Source of the DNA: Bacteroidota bacterium
Lineage (GTDB): Bacteria; Bacteroidota; Bacteroidia; Bacteroidales; Marinifilaceae
NCBI GenBank assembly: GCA_023400335.1
Contig: JAEXFF010000166.1
Span: 1-17,834 of the forward strand
Length of the DNA: 17,834 bases
Reading direction: 5' to 3'
The notes beneath the pieces were generated by a model that did not search any database, was not told the origin of the DNA, and saw only the letters and a program-made list of their open reading frames with translations. Below are positions 1 through 8,066 of the stretch, piece by piece; position 1 is the stretch's first letter, and the number at the start of each line of letters is the position of its first letter. A program made the position numbers and the translations under genes.

Positions 1-863
1 AAACGTTCCCGCCCAAAATCGCGGATCAATATTTCCATCTCTGTCTCTTCTACACTTCCCTTTAGTGAGGTCACATGAAAAAAGCCGTCATAACCGGAAG
101 TAAGCTCAGGAATCTCTTTTTTAGGAAGACTATTCAGAAAATCGTTAGCAATGGCTATCGAATTCACCATCTTATTTTTTGCATACCCCGGATGAGCATT
201 CCGGCCTTTAAAAATTAATTTTGCCTGAGTAGCATTGAAATTCTCGAATTCCAATCCTCCTATTTCACCTCCATCCAAAGTATAAGCAAAACGGGCTCCG
301 AATGCCCGGATATCAAAATGATCGGCTCCTCTCCCGATTTCCTCGTCCGGCGTAAAGCAGATACAGATTTTTCCGTGCTTTATTTCCGGATGATTCTTCA
401 AGTATTCGATAGCCGTCAAAATCTCAGCTATTCCGGCTTTATCATCAGCTCCAAGCAAAGTATGCCCGTCCGTTACAATTAAATCCTGTCCGACATAATT
501 GGACAATTCGGGTGAACTCTCCACTGTCAGGACAATATCTTCCTGTTTATCCAGGATAATATTATTCCCCGTATATTCTCTGACGATCTTAGGCTTTACA
601 TTTCTCCCGCACATATCCGGACTCGTGTCCAAATGCGCAATAAATCCGACGGCCTGGGTCTCCCGTTCTGCATTCGAAGGCAGATAACCGCCCAGATAGC
701 CGTATTCGTCAATTCCGACTTCCTCCAGTCCCAACTCCTTCATCTCCTCAGCCAATGCATGCGCAAACACGAGCTGTCCGGGACTGCTGGGGCATGTCTC
801 TGAAGCAGGATCCGACTGAGTGTCGTATTGGACATATTTCAAAAAACGTTCCGTAACTGACAT
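1..863 (-). CDS. pepT: Peptidase T (tripeptide aminopeptidase), C-terminal end outside the window
   Basis: This zinc-dependent M20-family aminopeptidase removes the N-terminal residue from tripeptides in the cytoplasm. My translation from the ATG at 861-863 begins MSVTERFLKYVQYDTQSDPA and stays open for 287 codons to the left edge. About 120 residues of the usual ~410 are therefore missing. Visible active-site landmarks are FIAHLDTSPD (H77 and D79), GADDKAG (D140), PDEEIGRG (general-base and metal Glu at 174-175) and LDGGE (D197). Their spacing matches the Escherichia coli enzyme. The last metal-binding His would lie in the missing part. The gene follows proS on the same strand after about 120 bases, so it could be co-transcribed with it, although a possible hairpin lies between. 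I see no -7 box of its own. The identification is firm; only the C-terminus is unseen. Confidence 0.96.
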   Translation of the reverse strand, partial: MSVTERFLKYVQYDTQSDPASETCPSSPGQLVFAHALAEEMKELGLEEVGIDEYGYLGGYLPSNAERETQAVGFIAHLDTSPDMCGRNVKPKIVREYTGNNIILDKQEDIVLTVESSPELSNYVGQDLIVTDGHTLLGADDKAGIAEILTAIEYLKNHPEIKHGKICICFTPDEEIGRGADHFDIRAFGARFAYTLDGGEIGGLEFENFNATQAKLIFKGRNAHPGYAKNKMVNSIAIANDFLNSLPKKEIPELTSGYDGFFHVTSLKGSVEETEMEILIRDFGRER

Positions 864-930
864 AAAAGGAAGCATTCTGGTTTTGCTGCTTCGTTACCGA
901 AGAACTGAAAAAAGGTTATTTCCCGTTTAT

Positions 931-960
931 TTTCCGACTGGAAGAAGTACCAGTCAGAAA
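931..960 (-). terminator. Imperfect hairpin between proS and pepT
   Basis: Arms TTTCCGACTGG (931-941) and CCAGTCAGAAA (950-960) pair over 11 positions with one mismatch, around an 8-base loop. The hairpin begins about 23 bases downstream of the proS stop on the transcribed strand. No clean T-tract follows on that strand, so it may be a weak terminator, an mRNA-stabilising 3' stem, or an attenuating element ahead of pepT. Confidence 0.35.
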
Positions 961-983
961 ATATTATATTCGTATTTTACAGC

Positions 984-2459
984 TTAATAAGCTTTTGCAA
1001 TCAAGACTCTGCGATGAGAAGGTTTTCCGGTAACCATACATTTTCCTTCTTCCTCCGGACTGTCAAAAGGAATACAACGGATCGTCGCCTTCGTATCTGC
1101 TTTGATCTTTTCTTCCGTCTCCGCAGTCCCGTCCCAATGGCAAAGGAAAAATCCGCCTTTCGTTTCCAGTAATTCTTTGAATTCTTCGTAAGTATCAACT
1201 TTTGTAATCATATTATTGCGGAAGTTAAGGGCTTTCCGGTAAATATTTTCCTGAATATCATCCAATAACTTTTCTACATGCTCAGCAATTCCTTCCAACG
1301 GCAAAGTTTCCTTAGTGAGCGTATCCCGCCGGGCTACTTCAATGGTATGATTTTCCAAATCCCGTTCCCCCATAGCCAAACGCACAGGTACTCCTTTTAA
1401 TTCGTAATCAGCGAATTTCCAGCCCGGTTTCTGAGTATCCCGGTCATCGTATTTAACAGTAATACCCTTCGCTTTCAAAGCCTCTACGATCCCGCTTACC
1501 TGTTTGCTGATCCGTTGCAAACCTTCCGCGCTCTTGTAAATCGGCACAATTACCACCTGTAAAGGGGCCAGTTTCGGAGGTAATACCAAACCGTTATCAT
1601 CCGAATGAGCCATAATCAGGGCACCCATCAGCCGGGTCGAAACTCCCCAGGAAGTAGCCCATACATAATCCCGCTCTCCGGCTTGATTTGTAAACAGTAC
1701 GTCGAAAGCTTTCGCAAAATTCTGTCCCAGAAAATGGGAAGTTCCTGCCTGTAAAGCTTTTCCGTCCTGCATCAGGGCCTCGATCGTATAGGTATCCAAA
1801 GCTCCGGCAAAACGCTCACTCTCACTCTTAGAACCCATAATCACCGGCACAGCCATCCATTTTTCTGCAAATTCAGCATATATCCTTACCATCTGATTGG
1901 CTTCGGCAACCGCCTCCTCCTTTGTCGCATGAGCCGTATGCCCTTCCTGCCACAAAAATTCAGCCGTACGTAAAAACATACGGGTCCTCATTTCCCAACG
2001 CATAACGTTGGCCCATTGATTGCAAAGTATAGGCAAATCCCGGTAAGACTGAATCCAATTGCGGTAAGTATTCCATATAATGGTCTCCGAAGTGGGACGG
2101 ATAATATATTCTTCTTCCAATTTTGCCTCCGGATCGACAACCACTCCTTTCCCGTTCGGATCATTTTTCAAACGGTAATGGGTAACTACAGCACATTCCT
2201 TGGCAAACCCTTCTACATGGTCAGCTTCTTTTGAAAAGAATGATTTCGGTATCAGCAAGGGGAAATAAGCATTTACATGCCCCGTATCTTTAAACATTTG
2301 ATCCAATTGATGTTGCATTTTTTCCCAAATTGCATATCCGTACGGTTTAATCACCATACATCCTCTAACAGCAGCCGGCTCCGCCAAACCTGCCTTGGTC
2401 ACTAATTCGTTATACCATTGAGAATAATCTTCATTTCTTGATGTTAAAAACTTGGCCAT
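984..2459 (-). CDS. proS: Prolyl-tRNA synthetase, archaeal/eukaryotic type (class II)
   Basis: The enzyme charges tRNA-Pro with proline in the cytoplasm. I place the start at the ATG at 2457-2459 ([20 protein letters not shown]), giving 491 residues. The reading frame runs 13 codons further to a TTG, but a TAAATTTG -7 box lies inside that extension. Landmarks, numbered from this [13 protein letters not shown] (about 118-127), class II motif 2 [16 protein letters not shown] (153 onward, ending GHTAH), motif 3 [19 protein letters not shown] (about 271-290), then the anticodon-binding domain (about 296-400). A C-terminal tail with LCHWDG and GKCMVTG and the terminal Tyr (IAKAY) is typical of this subtype. 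The large editing insertion (INS) of the ~570-residue bacterial type is absent. This short type is normal in Bacteroidota. Confidence 0.98.
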   Translation of the reverse strand: MAKFLTSRNEDYSQWYNELVTKAGLAEPAAVRGCMVIKPYGYAIWEKMQHQLDQMFKDTGHVNAYFPLLIPKSFFSKEADHVEGFAKECAVVTHYRLKNDPNGKGVVVDPEAKLEEEYIIRPTSETIIWNTYRNWIQSYRDLPILCNQWANVMRWEMRTRMFLRTAEFLWQEGHTAHATKEEAVAEANQMVRIYAEFAEKWMAVPVIMGSKSESERFAGALDTYTIEALMQDGKALQAGTSHFLGQNFAKAFDVLFTNQAGERDYVWATSWGVSTRLMGALIMAHSDDNGLVLPPKLAPLQVVIVPIYKSAEGLQRISKQVSGIVEALKAKGITVKYDDRDTQKPGWKFADYELKGVPVRLAMGERDLENHTIEVARRDTLTKETLPLEGIAEHVEKLLDDIQENIYRKALNFRNNMITKVDTYEEFKELLETKGGFFLCHWDGTAETEEKIKADTKATIRCIPFDSPEEEGKCMVTGKPSHRRVLIAKAY

Positions 2460-2485
2460 CTTCTTATTTTTTGATAAAACAGCTG

Positions 2486-2493
2486 CAAATTTA
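2486..2493 (-). promoter_or_regulatory. Bacteroidota -7 promoter box for proS
   Basis: On the minus strand these bases read TAAATTTG, an exact match to the TAnnTTTG -7 consensus of Bacteroidota housekeeping promoters. It predicts a transcription start near 2480 and a leader of about 20 bases before the ATG at 2459, which rules out the upstream TTG as the start. I did not find a clear TTG-type -33 element, so confidence is moderate. Confidence 0.4.
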
Positions 2494-2498
2494 AGCAA

Positions 2499-2794
2499 AA
2501 AACTAAGATATATAATCTGAAATCACTATTTTTACAGAGCTGAGAATAAAATATTCAATTCAGGGAGCTATAAAATGCAGAAAAAACGTCCCGGATCTAT
2601 ATACCTGTCTTCAGGCTGAGAAGGGAAAGTAAATATAAACGGTACGACAGAAGTAAAAAACGGCGTTCTATCCACATAAATTTTATAATTCCCACCTGCA
2701 AAATTGTCTTATTTTAATCGCAGCTCCTGTTAAACCTTTCAGCAGGAGAATAGTCTAAATTCTAAAAGAGAAACAGAATTCTTCAGGAATTTGG
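2499..2794. other. Non-coding divergent spacer between proS and the lipoprotein gene
   Basis: No convincing gene or RNA gene is visible. The only structure I can point to is a 6-bp inverted repeat, CTCCTG (2724-2729) and CAGGAG (2743-2748), about 90 bases ahead of the lipoprotein start. It could be a small leader hairpin or chance. The spacer presumably carries the upstream parts of both divergent promoters. Confidence 0.5.
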
Positions 2795-2805
2795 TATACT
2801 TTTTG
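2795..2805 (+). promoter_or_regulatory. Possible -7 box of the lipoprotein gene
   Basis: TATACTTTTTG is one base too long to be a perfect TAnnTTTG box but is the best candidate upstream. It would start transcription near 2811, leaving about 28 bases of leader before the ATG at 2839 and excluding the in-frame TTG at 2791 as a start. Weak evidence. Confidence 0.3.
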
Positions 2806-2838
2806 ATAGAATATAAAAAACAACTAAACGAATATTAC

Positions 2839-4305
2839 ATGAAAATTATTTTCTATATCATTTTAGTTTCGGCTATCTTATTTTCATCCTGCGCTTCTAC
2901 CCGCAGTCTGAACAACACGATAGAAGACGATATATATTTTGTCCCCGGCAGTAAGCCGCTTCTGGTACAGGAAGTGGAAAACGTCACCGGACAAAGTATT
3001 CCCCTGACTTCAGGTAATCGTCAGTCTGCTCCTTCCCTGGATAAAAATACCCCCGGGAACAGTGCGCTTGTCATCAATCGCCGGCAAGGTACAATAGAAG
3101 AAATCAGTACAAGTACCCTGACATCCAGGGCAGAACAACGTTTAGCCGAATCGGAGGTGGTCAATGAAACGCTTTATGAAAATACGGGTTACTGGATCGG
3201 TGGTTTTAAAGGCAGCGATAGCGACCTGAAGGAAGCGGCACGGATTATAGCCCGTTATCCGGACGGATTTGGGTATATTGCTAACGGAGAAGAAATTGCC
3301 TTGAATTTATCCTTTAGCCCGGATTGGAACGTTTATACCGATAACGGTCGTTACTGGTGGTTCCCCTCCTATACCAACGTGAAACTTTATTCCACTCTTT
3401 TATTCGGAACCTATCCCGAGTATATCTGGACGGTAGTCTGGGAAGATCCGCGTTACGACGTGATCGCTTTCGACAATCAGTTTAATTTCGGACTAAACAT
3501 TGGCTGGGGAAGTCCCGGATGGAATTTCGGATTCGGCTGGAATTCCGGTTTTTACCGTCCTTGGTATAACGGTTGGTACGGACCTTACTGGAGTGGCTGG
3601 TACGATCCCTGGTGGGGATATTACCCCGGTTGGGGATATCCGGGCTGGGGTCCCCCGCACGGACATTACCCACCCCACTGGGGCGGCGGAAATCACCACC
3701 CGGGCGGAAATATTCCTTCACACCGGCCAGGTAATCTGCGGCCCAATTACGGAGGGGGTTCCATTGGTTTACGCCCGAACAACCGGCCGGGAACAAATAC
3801 CCGCCCGAATGTAACAGGACGTCCCAATACGTCCGTTACCCGGCCAAACGTAAACACCCGGCCGAATTACAGTACTTCCAGACCTTCAACGGGAGTAAAC
3901 ACCCGGCCGTCTACAGGCACCTCCACCCGGCCGTCGGTAACGACCCGGCCCAGCACAACCCGGCCGACAAACAAATATACGCGTCCGGGAACCTCCTCTA
4001 CCGGTACAAACCGGTATACACGCCCCAGTAACAGTTCTACCGGAACAAACCGGTATACAAGGCCCAACGTAAGACCGAACACGAACAATAGCATAAACCG
4101 TAGTACAACCCGGACATACAACCGGTCGTATAATAACTACCGGCCAAGTTATAACAGTAACCGTTCTGCTTCTCCAACGAGAAATAGCAGCAGTTATCAA
4201 AGAACGCCTACACGCAGCTCAACTTATTCTCCCTCCCGCTCAACCGGGACCAACAGGTCATCCGTAAGCCCGTCGAGATCAACCCGTTCAGGAGGAAGAA
4301 GATAA
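2839..4305 (+). CDS. Lipoprotein with an aromatic Gly/Trp/Tyr-rich middle and Thr-Arg-Pro-rich tail
   Basis: I start it at the ATG at 2839, which gives 488 residues and a lipoprotein signal peptide, MKIIFYIILVSAILFSSC, with the lipobox Cys at residue 18. An in-frame TTG at 2791 would bury this signal. The N-terminal ~220 residues look globular (for example YWIGGFKGSDSDLKEAARI and WEDPRYDVIAFDNQ). Residues about 220-300 are packed with Trp, Tyr, Gly and Pro (PWYNGWYGPYWSGWYDPWWG), followed by a His/Gly stretch. From about 310 to the end it is basic low complexity built on TRPN/TRPS units and closing in Ser/Arg-rich sequence. I recognise the arrangement as a hypothetical protein type of Bacteroidales, but no function is established. 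The FadL-type porin starts 29 bases after it, so the pair is probably an operon and the product envelope-associated. The basic tail could bind an acidic surface polymer; that is inference. Confidence 0.85.
   Translation: MKIIFYIILVSAILFSSCASTRSLNNTIEDDIYFVPGSKPLLVQEVENVTGQSIPLTSGNRQSAPSLDKNTPGNSALVINRRQGTIEEISTSTLTSRAEQRLAESEVVNETLYENTGYWIGGFKGSDSDLKEAARIIARYPDGFGYIANGEEIALNLSFSPDWNVYTDNGRYWWFPSYTNVKLYSTLLFGTYPEYIWTVVWEDPRYDVIAFDNQFNFGLNIGWGSPGWNFGFGWNSGFYRPWYNGWYGPYWSGWYDPWWGYYPGWGYPGWGPPHGHYPPHWGGGNHHPGGNIPSHRPGNLRPNYGGGSIGLRPNNRPGTNTRPNVTGRPNTSVTRPNVNTRPNYSTSRPSTGVNTRPSTGTSTRPSVTTRPSTTRPTNKYTRPGTSSTGTNRYTRPSNSSTGTNRYTRPNVRPNTNNSINRSTTRTYNRSYNNYRPSYNSNRSASPTRNSSSYQRTPTRSSTYSPSRSTGTNRSSVSPSRSTRSGGRR
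3994..4071 (+). repeat. Two tandem 39-bp coding repeats (13-residue unit)
   Basis: Units 3994-4032 and 4033-4071 each encode SSTGTNRYTRP plus two residues, with high nucleotide identity. They sit in the longer TRP-rich tail (about 3780-4000), where Pro-Arg-Thr units recur at irregular spacing with repeated ACCCGGCCG-like DNA. The pattern suggests expansion by replication slippage and could make tail length vary between strains. Confidence 0.8.
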
Positions 4306-4334
4306 CGAAAGTTTAACAAAACAGTCGACATGCC

Positions 4335-5846
4335 ATGAAAAAGTTATACGTACTAGTTGCCTTGTTTTTAACCTCCGGCATCGCATTTGCACAAACAGAT
4401 GCCGACGTATTGAGATTCTCCAGAACCCTTCCCCTCGGCACCGCCCGTTCGGCAGCCATGAGCGGAGCTTTCGGAGCATTGGGTGGTGACATCTCTACTT
4501 TAAACGTAAATCCGGCAGGTATAGGTGTATTCCGGAAATCGGAAGCCAGCATTACCCTTTCGCCGGATTTCGGGAATACCAAAGCCGGAGGCCAAACAGC
4601 ACACGACAACTCTTTTCAGATGGGAGATATCGGGGTCGTTATCTCATTATATAATCCCAATTTTGATTGGAGAGGGATTAATTTCGGGATCAATTATACC
4701 AATATGAATAACTTTAACCGGCATACGACTCAAGCCATCGCCAAATCCCCCAATTCTTTTTCCCAATATCTGGCACAGGACATCAACGCTTTAATAGCCT
4801 ACGTTCTCAGTCAGAATCCGACAGCAGACCTGGCAGATTATTTCAGCGAACTGCAATGGCTGGGGATTGAAAGCAATTTTATACTTTCTGATAACGAAAA
4901 CGAGGATAATCCTTATTTCGAACCTGCCATTATCGGTGCCAACCAGAAAAAAATCATAAAAGAAGACGGCTATCAGGGAGAATATGCCTTTTCTTTCGGT
5001 ACAAACTATAAAGACAAACTCTATTTAGGAATAACAATCGGTCTACAGAATATTTATTATAAAATGAAATCCGTATACTCCGAAACTCCGGACCAGGACA
5101 ATCCCTACGAATTGGAACGTTTTAATTTTGAAGAACACCTCAAAACAACAGGAGTGGGAACCAACTTTAAATTCGGTGTTATTTACCGGCCGATTCCCGA
5201 ATTACGGCTGGGAGCGACGATTCATACCCCGACTTATTACTCGATGACCGATACTTACGATGTAGGGATGTATACTAAATACAAAACCCCTGTAGACGGA
5301 CAAACAGAATATTATGGCGGTCCTTCTTATTATAAGTACGACTATGATCTAAAAACTCCCTGGAAAGCCATCTTAAGTATTGCCGGAGTGATTCAGCAAA
5401 AAGCAATTATCAGTTTCGATTACGAATATGTAAACTACAGTTCTGCCCGGCTAAAAAACGGAGCAGACGGATATGATTATTACGAACCCGACGGCAGCGG
5501 TGTAAATAACCAGATCAAAGATTACCTGAGTTCCACCCATAATTTCAGGTTAGGAGCCGAATACCGGATAAACAGCATGGTTAGTGTGAGAGGAGGTTAT
5601 TCATTCTATGCCAGCCCTTATAAAGACAATAAAGATCTGAATAAAATACAAACCTTATCCTGTGGCTTCGGTCTCAATTTCGGTCAATTTTACTGCGACG
5701 CAGCTTATATTTATAAATTTTCCAAAGATATAACACGTTTTTACAGCTATTATGATGAAGATCCGGAATACGATGTTATCGCAGAACCGATCAATAACAA
5801 ATACAATAATCATATTGCGAAGGTATCCGTGGGGATGAAATTCTAA
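4335..5846 (+). CDS. Outer-membrane beta-barrel transport protein, OmpP1/FadL/TodX family
   Basis: FadL-type porins carry hydrophobic compounds across the outer membrane; the substrate here cannot be told from sequence. The 503-residue product has a Sec signal peptide (MKKLYVLVALFLTSGIAFA, cleavage before Gln20). An N-terminal plug-like region of the family type follows: LPLGTARSAAMSGAFGALGG, then TLNVNPAGIGVF. The rest is alternating amphipathic strands rich in Tyr and Asn, ending in a terminal Phe (KVSVGMKF), the usual beta-barrel assembly signal. It lies 29 bases after the lipoprotein gene on the same strand and likely shares its transcript. No terminator with a clear T-tract is visible directly after its stop; the next structure is the palindrome at 5965-5999. 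Confidence 0.88.
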   Translation: MKKLYVLVALFLTSGIAFAQTDADVLRFSRTLPLGTARSAAMSGAFGALGGDISTLNVNPAGIGVFRKSEASITLSPDFGNTKAGGQTAHDNSFQMGDIGVVISLYNPNFDWRGINFGINYTNMNNFNRHTTQAIAKSPNSFSQYLAQDINALIAYVLSQNPTADLADYFSELQWLGIESNFILSDNENEDNPYFEPAIIGANQKKIIKEDGYQGEYAFSFGTNYKDKLYLGITIGLQNIYYKMKSVYSETPDQDNPYELERFNFEEHLKTTGVGTNFKFGVIYRPIPELRLGATIHTPTYYSMTDTYDVGMYTKYKTPVDGQTEYYGGPSYYKYDYDLKTPWKAILSIAGVIQQKAIISFDYEYVNYSSARLKNGADGYDYYEPDGSGVNNQIKDYLSSTHNFRLGAEYRINSMVSVRGGYSFYASPYKDNKDLNKIQTLSCGFGLNFGQFYCDAAYIYKFSKDITRFYSYYDEDPEYDVIAEPINNKYNNHIAKVSVGMKF

Positions 5847-5964
5847 AACAGAAAGTGTTACCGGGTCCTACAGCTGAATGAAATAATACTCATAGGCTTT
5901 ATAAAAGGGATAAATTATAGAAAAGCTGCGAAAGTTTACCGTTTTTTAAAAATTTATCCTTTTG

Positions 5965-5999
5965 AAAATATTACTTTTGTCCTTCAAAAGTAATATTTT
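5965..5999 (+). promoter_or_regulatory. Perfect 15-bp palindrome containing the likely miaB -7 box
   Basis: Arms AAAATATTACTTTTG (5965-5979) and CAAAAGTAATATTTT (5985-5999) are perfectly complementary around the 5-base loop TCCTT, and are followed by T's up to the miaB ATG at 6003. The left arm contains TACTTTTG (5972-5979), an exact TAnnTTTG -7 box. That would place the transcription start near 5985 with a leader of roughly 18 bases. The same structure, stem plus T-run, could instead be an intrinsic terminator for the upstream porin gene, or an operator overlapping the promoter. No clear -33 element is seen. Confidence 0.5.
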
Positions 6000-6002
6000 T
6001 TT

Positions 6003-7325
6003 ATGGGAAAAAAATTCTATATAGAAACGTACGGTTGCCAGATGAATGTAGCGGACAGCGAAGTAGTAGCAGCCATTCTGACCGCCAAAGGATTCGAACA
6101 CGTCAAAGATAAAAACAGAGCGGACATCATTCTGGTAAATACTTGTTCGGTACGGGAAAACGCAGAACAAAGAGTAAGAGGAAGGGTACAGGGATTTTCT
6201 GAAATCCGGAAACAAAATCCCCGTTTACTGATCGGAGTAATGGGATGTATGGCTGAACGGCTGGGAGAAAAACTGTTCGAACAGGAAAAAAACGTCAATA
6301 TTGTAGTAGGACCGGACGCCTATATGGATTTGCCGTTATTGATCGAAAAAGCAAACCGGGGGGAAAAAGCAATCAATATCCAGCTTTCCGAAACGGAAAC
6401 TTACAAGGACATTTGTCCTTCGCGTATTGATGAAACCTCTATTTCCGGTTTCGTGTCCATCATGCGCGGATGTAATAATTTTTGTACTTACTGTATTGTT
6501 CCCTATACAAGGGGACGCGAACGCAGCCGCAGTCCGCACAGTATTATCGGTGAAGTAATCGATTTACAGAAACGGAGGTTCAAAGAAGTGACCCTACTGG
6601 GACAGAATGTCAATTCATACTGGTATAAAGACGAAAAAACAAGCGTGGACTTTCCTGCCTTACTGGCTCTGGTAGCCCGCACAGTTCCTTCCATGCGTAT
6701 CCGTTTTGCCACTTCTCATCCCAAAGATATGAGTAATCAGACGCTGGAAACGATTGCCCGTTATCCTAACATTTGTAAAGCAATCCATTTGCCGGTACAA
6801 TCCGGAAGCAATCCGGTACTAAAAAATATGAACCGGAAGTACACCCGGGAATGGTATCTGGACCGGATTGCGGCCATCCGGCAAATCATCCCGGATTGCG
6901 GAATCTCTACCGACGTATTTGTCGGTTTTCACAACGAAAGTGAAGCCGATTTCCGGGAAACCCTTTCCCTCATGGAAGAAGTGAGATTCGACCTGGCCTA
7001 TATGTTTAAATATTCCGAACGCCCCGGTACGATAGCTTCCAAACGTTTGCCGGATAATATCGACGAAGAAACCAAAGGGCGCCGGCTTCAGGAACTCATC
7101 GACCTGCAAATCGGCTGGTCGCTCGAAAGCAACCGGAAAGATATCGGAAAAACCTTTGAAGTATTGGTTGAAGGAACCTCTAAAAAAAGCCCGGACGAAA
7201 TGTTCGGACGCAGTAGCCAGAATAAAGTGATCGTGTTTCCTTCCACTACTACCTGCACAGGAGATCTGGTCCGGGTAAGAGTGAAAGACTGTACTTCAGC
7301 AACCTTAATTGGGGAACTTGTCTAA
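6003..7325 (+). CDS. miaB: tRNA-2-methylthio-N6-dimethylallyladenosine synthase
   Basis: A radical-SAM methylthiotransferase that adds a methylthio group at C2 of i6A37 next to the anticodon of tRNAs reading UNN codons. Three domains are clear in the 440 residues. The N-terminal MTTase domain holds its auxiliary 4Fe-4S ligands at C12 (ETYGCQMN), C48 (NTCSVREN) and C82 (GVMGCMAE). The radical-SAM domain has the CxxxCxxC motif at C157, C161 and C164 (MRGCNNFCTYCIVPYTRGRE). A C-terminal TRAM RNA-binding domain covers about 375-440. NTCSVREN and the length favour MiaB over RimO or MtaB. The ATG directly follows a palindrome, so the leader is probably very short and without a Shine-Dalgarno sequence. 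The next gene, also an RNA methyltransferase, starts 10 bases after the stop, pointing to an RNA-modification operon. Confidence 0.97.
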   Translation: MGKKFYIETYGCQMNVADSEVVAAILTAKGFEHVKDKNRADIILVNTCSVRENAEQRVRGRVQGFSEIRKQNPRLLIGVMGCMAERLGEKLFEQEKNVNIVVGPDAYMDLPLLIEKANRGEKAINIQLSETETYKDICPSRIDETSISGFVSIMRGCNNFCTYCIVPYTRGRERSRSPHSIIGEVIDLQKRRFKEVTLLGQNVNSYWYKDEKTSVDFPALLALVARTVPSMRIRFATSHPKDMSNQTLETIARYPNICKAIHLPVQSGSNPVLKNMNRKYTREWYLDRIAAIRQIIPDCGISTDVFVGFHNESEADFRETLSLMEEVRFDLAYMFKYSERPGTIASKRLPDNIDEETKGRRLQELIDLQIGWSLESNRKDIGKTFEVLVEGTSKKSPDEMFGRSSQNKVIVFPSTTTCTGDLVRVRVKDCTSATLIGELV

Positions 7326-7335
7326 AATCTTTTTT

Positions 7336-7896
7336 ATGAAGTATAAAAAACGCCAGAACGAAGAACTCCACCGGATAAGCCCGGACGCTTTTAAATCAGC
7401 ATCGAAAATGCCCGTTGTCCTCTTGCTGGATAATGTGCGCAGCCTGAATAATGTAGGATCTGTCTTCCGTACTTCCGACGCTTTCCGGATTGAAAAAATT
7501 TACTTATGCGGCATTACAGCTACTCCGCCCAACCGGGAAATCCATAAAACAGCATTGGGAGCCGAAGACAGTGTCGACTGGGAATACAGTAAAGATACCC
7601 TGCCTGTCGTTGCCGGATTGAAAGTCCAAGGCTATAAAGTCTATGCGGTAGAACAAGCGGAAAACAGCATTTCCCTGGAAAATTTTTCCCTTTCTCCGGA
7701 AGAGAAATATGCCCTGATTTTCGGAAACGAAGTGAAAGGCGTACAGCAGGAGATTATAGACGAAGCAGAAGGCTGTATTGAAATCCCCCAATACGGTACC
7801 AAACATTCATTTAACATTTCTGTCAGCGCCGGCATTGTTCTCTGGGAATTGATTCACCCCCGTATTAAGGAAGTCTGCAAACGGACAGAAAAATAA
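7336..7896 (+). CDS. TrmH/SpoU-family RNA 2'-O-methyltransferase
   Basis: A SPOUT-fold S-adenosylmethionine-dependent methyltransferase acting on tRNA or rRNA ribose; the target base cannot be told. I start it at the ATG at 7336 (MKYKKRQNEELHRIS, 186 residues). A longer frame begins at a TTG inside miaB and adds nine unlikely residues. Family motif 1 is DNVRSLNNVGSVFRTSDAF (32 onward). Motif 2 is YALIFGNEVKGV (about 125-136), and motif 3 is QYGTKHSFNISVSAGI (from 152), which forms the trefoil-knot cofactor site. There is no N-terminal SpoU substrate-binding (L30-like) domain, so it is a minimal catalytic version, as in the short TrmH-like proteins. It follows miaB by 10 bases and is very likely co-transcribed. 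Confidence 0.92.
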   Translation: MKYKKRQNEELHRISPDAFKSASKMPVVLLLDNVRSLNNVGSVFRTSDAFRIEKIYLCGITATPPNREIHKTALGAEDSVDWEYSKDTLPVVAGLKVQGYKVYAVEQAENSISLENFSLSPEEKYALIFGNEVKGVQQEIIDEAEGCIEIPQYGTKHSFNISVSAGIVLWELIHPRIKEVCKRTEK

Positions 7897-8066
7897 AATA
7901 TTTCAAACGGACAGCTCTTTGTATTCGATTCAAATTCGTCTGACAGTTCACTCCTTACCAAACCTTTGGTTCGGATAAAATAATCTTTCCGTAACCTCAG
8001 TTTTGTTTATTAGCGAAAGGTGAATCTCTTTCTGCAGCAAGCGTTTATCCGTAAACAATAGTCCGC

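Noticed and set aside
499..687. Plus-strand open frame opposite pepT
   Set aside because: It lies wholly inside the clear pepT coding frame, and its translation has no domain-like features.
2460..2498. Upstream TTG start adding 13 residues to proS
   Set aside because: A consensus -7 box lies within the extension, and the family begins near [14 protein letters not shown].
3780..4071. CRISPR-like or non-coding tandem repeat
   Set aside because: Repeat spacing is irregular, stays in the coding frame and encodes TRP/SSTGTNRYTRP units; there are no unique spacers of constant length.
3482..4200. Several open frames, both strands, within the lipoprotein tail (including two of 104 codons)
   Set aside because: They arise from the GC-rich repetitive TRP-coding DNA. 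The translations are low-complexity mirrors of the repeat and have no independent start signals.
7309..7335. TTG start for the methyltransferase overlapping miaB
   Set aside because: The added residues are miaB DNA in another frame. The ATG at 7336 gives the expected family N-terminus.
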